From NCBI GenBank assembly GCA_948467735.1, contig CAOKFN010000050.1, positions 1 through 35,960 on the forward strand: a stretch of DNA of 35,960 bases. The letters are read 5' to 3'. Under the pieces are notes generated by a model that did no database searches, was not told the DNA's origin, and worked only from the letters and a program-made list of their open reading frames with translations. Below are positions 33,118 to 35,960 of this stretch, piece by piece. The DNA is from an uncultured bacterium (GTDB taxonomy: Bacteria > Bacillota > Clostridia > Lachnospirales > Lachnospiraceae). How positions within the stretch are numbered: the stretch's first letter is position 1; each line of letters starts with the position of its first letter. The position numbers and the translations under genes were made by a program.

Positions 33118-33367
33118 ACTCCTCCTCTAAAATGTCATACACCTCATTCGGGATACTCATTTTAAAGGAGCGCTCCAGGCCCTTGTTTTTTCTGGCCTTC
33201 AGCAGACATTCCCTGCTCTTACAAACATATGCGCCTCTTCCGTTCTTCTTGCCTGTTACATCCAAACATATTTCATTTTCGGCCGTTTTCAGAACTCGCA
33301 TCATATCCCGTTTTCCTTTCATCTCACCACAGCCCACGCACTGTCTCAAAGGAATTTTTTTTGCCAT
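33095..33367 (-). CDS. ylxR: YlxR/RnpM family nucleic-acid-binding protein
   Basis: 90 residues. Family motifs: LRQCVGCGEMKGKRDMMRV at 7-25 and GRGAYVCKSRECLLKA at 44-59. In Bacillus subtilis this protein (RnpM) binds RNase P RNA and modulates it. Fixed position between nusA and ylxQ. Confidence 0.93.
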   Translation of the reverse strand: MAKKIPLRQCVGCGEMKGKRDMMRVLKTAENEICLDVTGKKNGRGAYVCKSRECLLKARKNKGLERSFKMSIPNEVYDILEEEFENIEAK

Positions 33368-33453
33368 ATATTTTTTTACCCCTCACCGCTTGCATCTTCT
33401 TCCGAATCATTATAATTGTAATATGTTTCACCCTCTGTCCGATTTACTTTGTC

Positions 33454-34812
33454 TTACTCTATGTCGTCTTCCTCATAGGCTCCGCCGTCTTCCTGACCCT
33501 CGTCCTCATAAACTCCGCCGTCTTCATACTCGTCTTCTTCACAGGCTCCGCCGTCTTCCTGACCCTCGTCCCCATAAACTCCGCCGTCTTCATACTCGTC
33601 TTCTTCGCAGGCTCCGCCGCCTTCCTGACCCTCGTTCTCATAAACTCCGCCGTCTTCATACTCGTCTTCTTCGCAGGCTCCGCCGTCTTCCTGACCCTCA
33701 TATTCCTCGTAGACGTCTTCATCGCCATAATCTTCTTCCAGATAATCCTCATAGCGGAAGCCGGGCGCATCTTTTGCCTGCGTTTCCGATTTAATATCTA
33801 TCTTATAATTGGTCAATCTGGCCGCAAGCCTTGCGTTCTGGCCCTCTTTGCCAATTGCAAGCGACAGTTGATAATCGGGAACCACAACCTTTGCCGTTCT
33901 CTCATCCGGATCCGCAAACACCGCCACAATTTTAGCAGGGGATAAAGCGTTTTGAATCAAGTTGCCCGGATTTTCATCCCAGTTCACGATATCTATCTTC
34001 TCACCTCGCAGTTCTTCCACGATCGCATTGACTCTGGCGCCATTCATTCCCACACAGGCCCCCACCGCATCCACATTGGGATTATTGCTCCACACCGCAA
34101 TCTTGGTTCTGCTCCCCGCTTCCCTTGCAATACTCTTAATTTCCACAGTGCCGTCCCTGATCTCCGTCACCTCGGATTCAAACAATCTCTTTACCAGCTC
34201 CGGATGAGTACGACTCACATTAATTCTTGGTCCCTTCGGCGTATTTTTTACTTCCAGAATGTACACCTTAATTCGCTCCGTAGGTCTGAATACTTCACCC
34301 TTGACCTGTTCGCTTTCATTCAGCATTGCGTCCGCCTTGCCAAGGTTAATACTAATATTTTTCCCTATATATCGCTGAACAACGCCCGTCATCACATCTT
34401 TTTCTTTTTCAAAATACTGATTATAGATAACGCTTCTCTCTTCCTCCCGGATTTTCTGCAAAATCACATTTTTGGCATTCTGCGTGGCGATTCGCCCGAA
34501 CTCTTTGGACTGAATCTCCACATGAAGCATATCGCCTATCTGCGCCTTGGTGGAAAGCTCCCTCGCATCCTCAAGGGAAATCTGCAGACAATTATCTTCC
34601 ACATCCTCTTCGGTCGGAACAACCTCTTTTTCCGCATATACCAAGAAATCACAGGTTTCTCGGTCAATTTCAACATGCACATTGTCCGCTTTGCCAAAAT
34701 GGTTCTTGCAGGCGGTCAGCAGCGAGTTCTCTATTGCCTCAAATAAGGTTTCCTTGCTGATTTCCTTTTCCCTTTCCAAAATATCGAGTGCCTCCATCAA
34801 TTCCTTGTTCAT
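33454..34812 (-). CDS. nusA: transcription factor NusA with acidic repeat tail
   Basis: Binds RNA polymerase and nascent RNA to steer pausing and termination. The N-terminal domain (about 1-125, MNKELMEALDILEREKEISK) is followed by an S1 domain (about 130-200) and KH domains (about 200-345, GACVGMNGARVNAIVEELRG, IGKEGQNARLAARL). ATG 34812 has GGAGG upstream; earlier ATGs are not family-like. From about 355 to 452 the protein carries an extra very acidic tail with four ~22-residue units of GQEDGGACEEDEYEDGGVYE type, coded by a DNA repeat of about 66 bp. Typical Firmicutes NusA ends near 350-370. Confidence 0.97.
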   Translation of the reverse strand: MNKELMEALDILEREKEISKETLFEAIENSLLTACKNHFGKADNVHVEIDRETCDFLVYAEKEVVPTEEDVEDNCLQISLEDARELSTKAQIGDMLHVEIQSKEFGRIATQNAKNVILQKIREEERSVIYNQYFEKEKDVMTGVVQRYIGKNISINLGKADAMLNESEQVKGEVFRPTERIKVYILEVKNTPKGPRINVSRTHPELVKRLFESEVTEIRDGTVEIKSIAREAGSRTKIAVWSNNPNVDAVGACVGMNGARVNAIVEELRGEKIDIVNWDENPGNLIQNALSPAKIVAVFADPDERTAKVVVPDYQLSLAIGKEGQNARLAARLTNYKIDIKSETQAKDAPGFRYEDYLEEDYGDEDVYEEYEGQEDGGACEEDEYEDGGVYENEGQEGGGACEEDEYEDGGVYGDEGQEDGGACEEDEYEDGGVYEDEGQEDGGAYEEDDIE

Positions 34813-34863
34813 CATTTCCTCCATTTCCGGCTCTGCGCCTGATTTAAGCTTCGTAATCAATCA

Positions 34864-35328
34864 TTAAAAGTCAAGCACCAGACGAATCACGGCGATATCC
34901 GTGCGCTTAAAGTTCCTATGTGTATCCTGCTCCAAGATCGTAATACTGTCAGAGTCAAAACTATCCAATATCCCTGTAAAATCTTTACACTGATCCACGG
35001 GCTTAAAAAGTTTAATTTCAACCTCCTGCCCGATACATCCCTGAAGATGCTTATCTTTTTTTAAGATTCGCCCCAATCCGGGACTGCTGACTTCCAAGGT
35101 ATACGCATCCGGGATAAAATCTTCCTGATCCAATCTGTCGGACAACGCACGGCTGACATTCTCACAATCCTGAATATTCACGCCGCCCGGTTTATCAATG
35201 TAAGCGCGGAGATAATATCCGCCGCCTTCCTTCACATATTCCACGTCGTAAATGGACACCCCGTTTGCTTCTGCGACGGGCTCCAATAGCCTTTCTGTTT
35301 TTTCTTCATACTCTTCCCTGCGGGACAT
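34864..35328 (-). CDS. rimP: ribosome maturation factor RimP
   Basis: Needed for 30S assembly. 154 residues in two domains: VAEANGVSIYDVEYVKEGG and LRAYIDKPGGVNIQDCENVS, then YTLEVSSPGLGRILKK and the Sm-like second half ending IAVIRLVLDF. ATG 35328 has AGGAGG upstream. First gene of the nusA-infB operon. Confidence 0.96.
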   Translation of the reverse strand: MSRREEYEEKTERLLEPVAEANGVSIYDVEYVKEGGGYYLRAYIDKPGGVNIQDCENVSRALSDRLDQEDFIPDAYTLEVSSPGLGRILKKDKHLQGCIGQEVEIKLFKPVDQCKDFTGILDSFDSDSITILEQDTHRNFKRTDIAVIRLVLDF

Positions 35329-35347
35329 TTCCTGCCTCCTGTTCATG

Positions 35348-35435
35348 ACATTTTATCACCCGGCGGCTCTTTTCGCCGTCCCTTTAAAATGTCTCCAACA
35401 TGCAAGTAAGAGTGACCTGTCGGCCACTCTTACTT
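35348..35435 (-). promoter_or_regulatory. two hairpins in the rimP leader
   Basis: On the minus strand AAGTAAGAGTG pairs with CACTCTTACTT (35404-35414 with 35425-35435, perfect 11 bp). Next, ACATTTTA pairs with TAAAATGT (35385-35392 with 35348-35355) around an inner CGGC/GCCG stem. The second ends nine bases before the rimP ribosome site. Neither has a good U-run, so attenuation or translation control is likelier than a plain terminator. Confidence 0.6.
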
Positions 35436-35458
35436 TATTCATCATCATTTACATACAA

Positions 35459-35487
35459 AGTATAGTCCCAAATATCGGAAATGTCAA
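35459..35487 (-). promoter_or_regulatory. sigma-A promoter of rimP-nusA-infB operon
   Basis: Minus strand TTGACA (35482-35487), exactly 17 bp, TATACT (35459-35464). The best match to consensus in the window; start near 35452 gives a ~125-nt leader. Confidence 0.85.
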
Positions 35488-35505
35488 CACTTATGACAGA
35501 TTTTT

Positions 35506-35568
35506 TCATTTTCCCAAGCCTAATTTTTTAATTAGCCATTTACCTAAGTACAAAAGCGATATCTTCAT
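35506..35568 (-). CDS. possible 20-residue cationic peptide
   Basis: AAGGAG six bases before ATG 35568 opens MKISLLYLGKWLIKKLGLGK and a stop. It is amphipathic with five lysines, like small membrane-active peptides. In-frame GTG upstream could lengthen it to ~34 residues. It ends just before the rimP promoter. May be chance. Confidence 0.3.
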   Translation of the reverse strand: MKISLLYLGKWLIKKLGLGK

Positions 35569-35705
35569 CCTAATCTCCTTGATTTCTGCCGTCGATACGT
35601 CCTTTACCACAATGCTGCGGCTGCAGACTTAATATAAAAACTAATCCGTACATAGTGTGCTCAGGATTGACTGTACTATGCTATAATATATTTGGGATAT
35701 CATTG

Positions 35706-35960
35706 TTATGGCTGCATCTTTAAAACCGTGTCAATCCACTTTCTGTTTTCCGTACTCTGCCCCCATGCGTCAAGAGCTAATTCATAAGTGGCGTTTACCT
35801 TCTCCTTAACTTCTTTTAGGTCTCTCATGAACTCTGACTGATTCGCTTTTATCTCTTCCTGACTCGCTTTTAACTCTTCCTGACTCGCCTTTAACTCTTC
35901 CTGATTCGCCTTTAACTCTTCCTGACTCGCTTTTAACTCTTCCTGACTCGCTTTTAACTC
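35706..35960 (-). CDS. 3' end of a heptad-repeat protein (partial)
   Basis: The frame enters from beyond the right edge. Six units of ELKASQE/ELKANQE, seven residues each (21-bp DNA repeat), predict a coiled coil. It ends with FMRDLKEVKEKVNATYELAL and WIDTVLKMQP before TAA 35706-35708. Unrecognised family. Between 35569 and 35705 I see only a weak CATAGT/ACTATG inverted repeat (35651-35656 with 35675-35680). Confidence 0.7.
   Translation of the reverse strand, partial: ELKASQEELKASQEELKANQEELKASQEELKASQEEIKANQSEFMRDLKEVKEKVNATYELALDAWGQSTENRKWIDTVLKMQP

Noticed and set aside
33460..33720. Regular ~66-bp repeats at the nusA end as CRISPR or a non-coding repeat
   Set aside because: They are in frame and translate as acidic repeats of NusA.
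33066..33945. Two ~240-codon plus-strand frames over the nusA end
   Set aside because: Shadows of the acidic repeat; the frames arise from the repeat period.
35682..35687. TATAAT on the plus strand near the right edge as a promoter
   Set aside because: No -35 at 16-18 bp and no plus-strand gene follows within the window.

Overview
The window looks like a chromosomal segment of a low-to-mid GC gut Clostridium relative, most likely Lachnospiraceae. This rests on the rimP-nusA-ylxR-ylxQ-infB-rbfA-nrnA-truB-ribF order, strong AGGAGG ribosome sites, TTGACA/TATAAT-type promoters and the protein families present. No tRNA, rRNA or CRISPR array is visible. The assignment is inference; no search was run.

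Layout. 1-4.8 kb (minus): an ABC exporter, ATPase then a large FtsX-type permease with a long coiled-coil insert, behind a duplicated hairpin leader. 4.8-8.2 kb (plus): a two-module GT-C glycosyltransferase. 8.3-20.8 kb: an accessory array, almost all on the minus strand, made of repeatedly duplicated and partly decayed modules. These are VCBS-like lipoproteins with Pro/Glu/Thr-rich linkers, four-helix membrane proteins, secreted proteins, a SleB-like wall hydrolase, an unrelated lipoprotein, and an ORF-less group II intron inside one lipoprotein signal sequence. 20.9-23.4 kb: a 43-residue exported peptide gene facing a double-headed HTH-TPR regulator of RRNPP type. 23.6-25.2 kb: a Na/Pi cotransporter. 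25.3-35.5 kb: the conserved translation operon on the minus strand, with a clear promoter and structured leader. The right edge holds the end of a heptad-repeat protein.

Main result. Nine copies of a ~26-bp motif (core AAAACGTCATGTTAT) lie in 9.6-20.9 kb. In eight of them the TGTTAT end sits exactly 17 bp from a TATACT/TATATT/TACACT -10 box, that is, at a poor -35, as expected for activator-dependent promoters. Six copies fire straight into a ~87-nt hairpin with a U-tail. Seven such hairpins exist; their stems are kept by compensatory changes and their loops share CAGGGG and ACG-A/G-AAGATAA. I read them as a multicopy small-RNA family. Two copies drive the wall-hydrolase leader. One inverted copy faces the exported peptide gene. 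The simplest model is an undescribed peptide-signalling circuit: exported peptide, HTH-TPR receptor, nine-site regulon, autoinduction, and a set of redundant sRNAs plus surface and secreted proteins. Motif, spacing and hairpins are seen in the sequence; regulator binding, peptide identity and sRNA function are inference.

The array is also a recombination hot spot. A 290-bp block is repeated identically, about 0.5 kb of a membrane-protein gene is duplicated, and about 0.56 kb of hydrolase promoter region is duplicated. Several members are truncated, frameshifted or interrupted.
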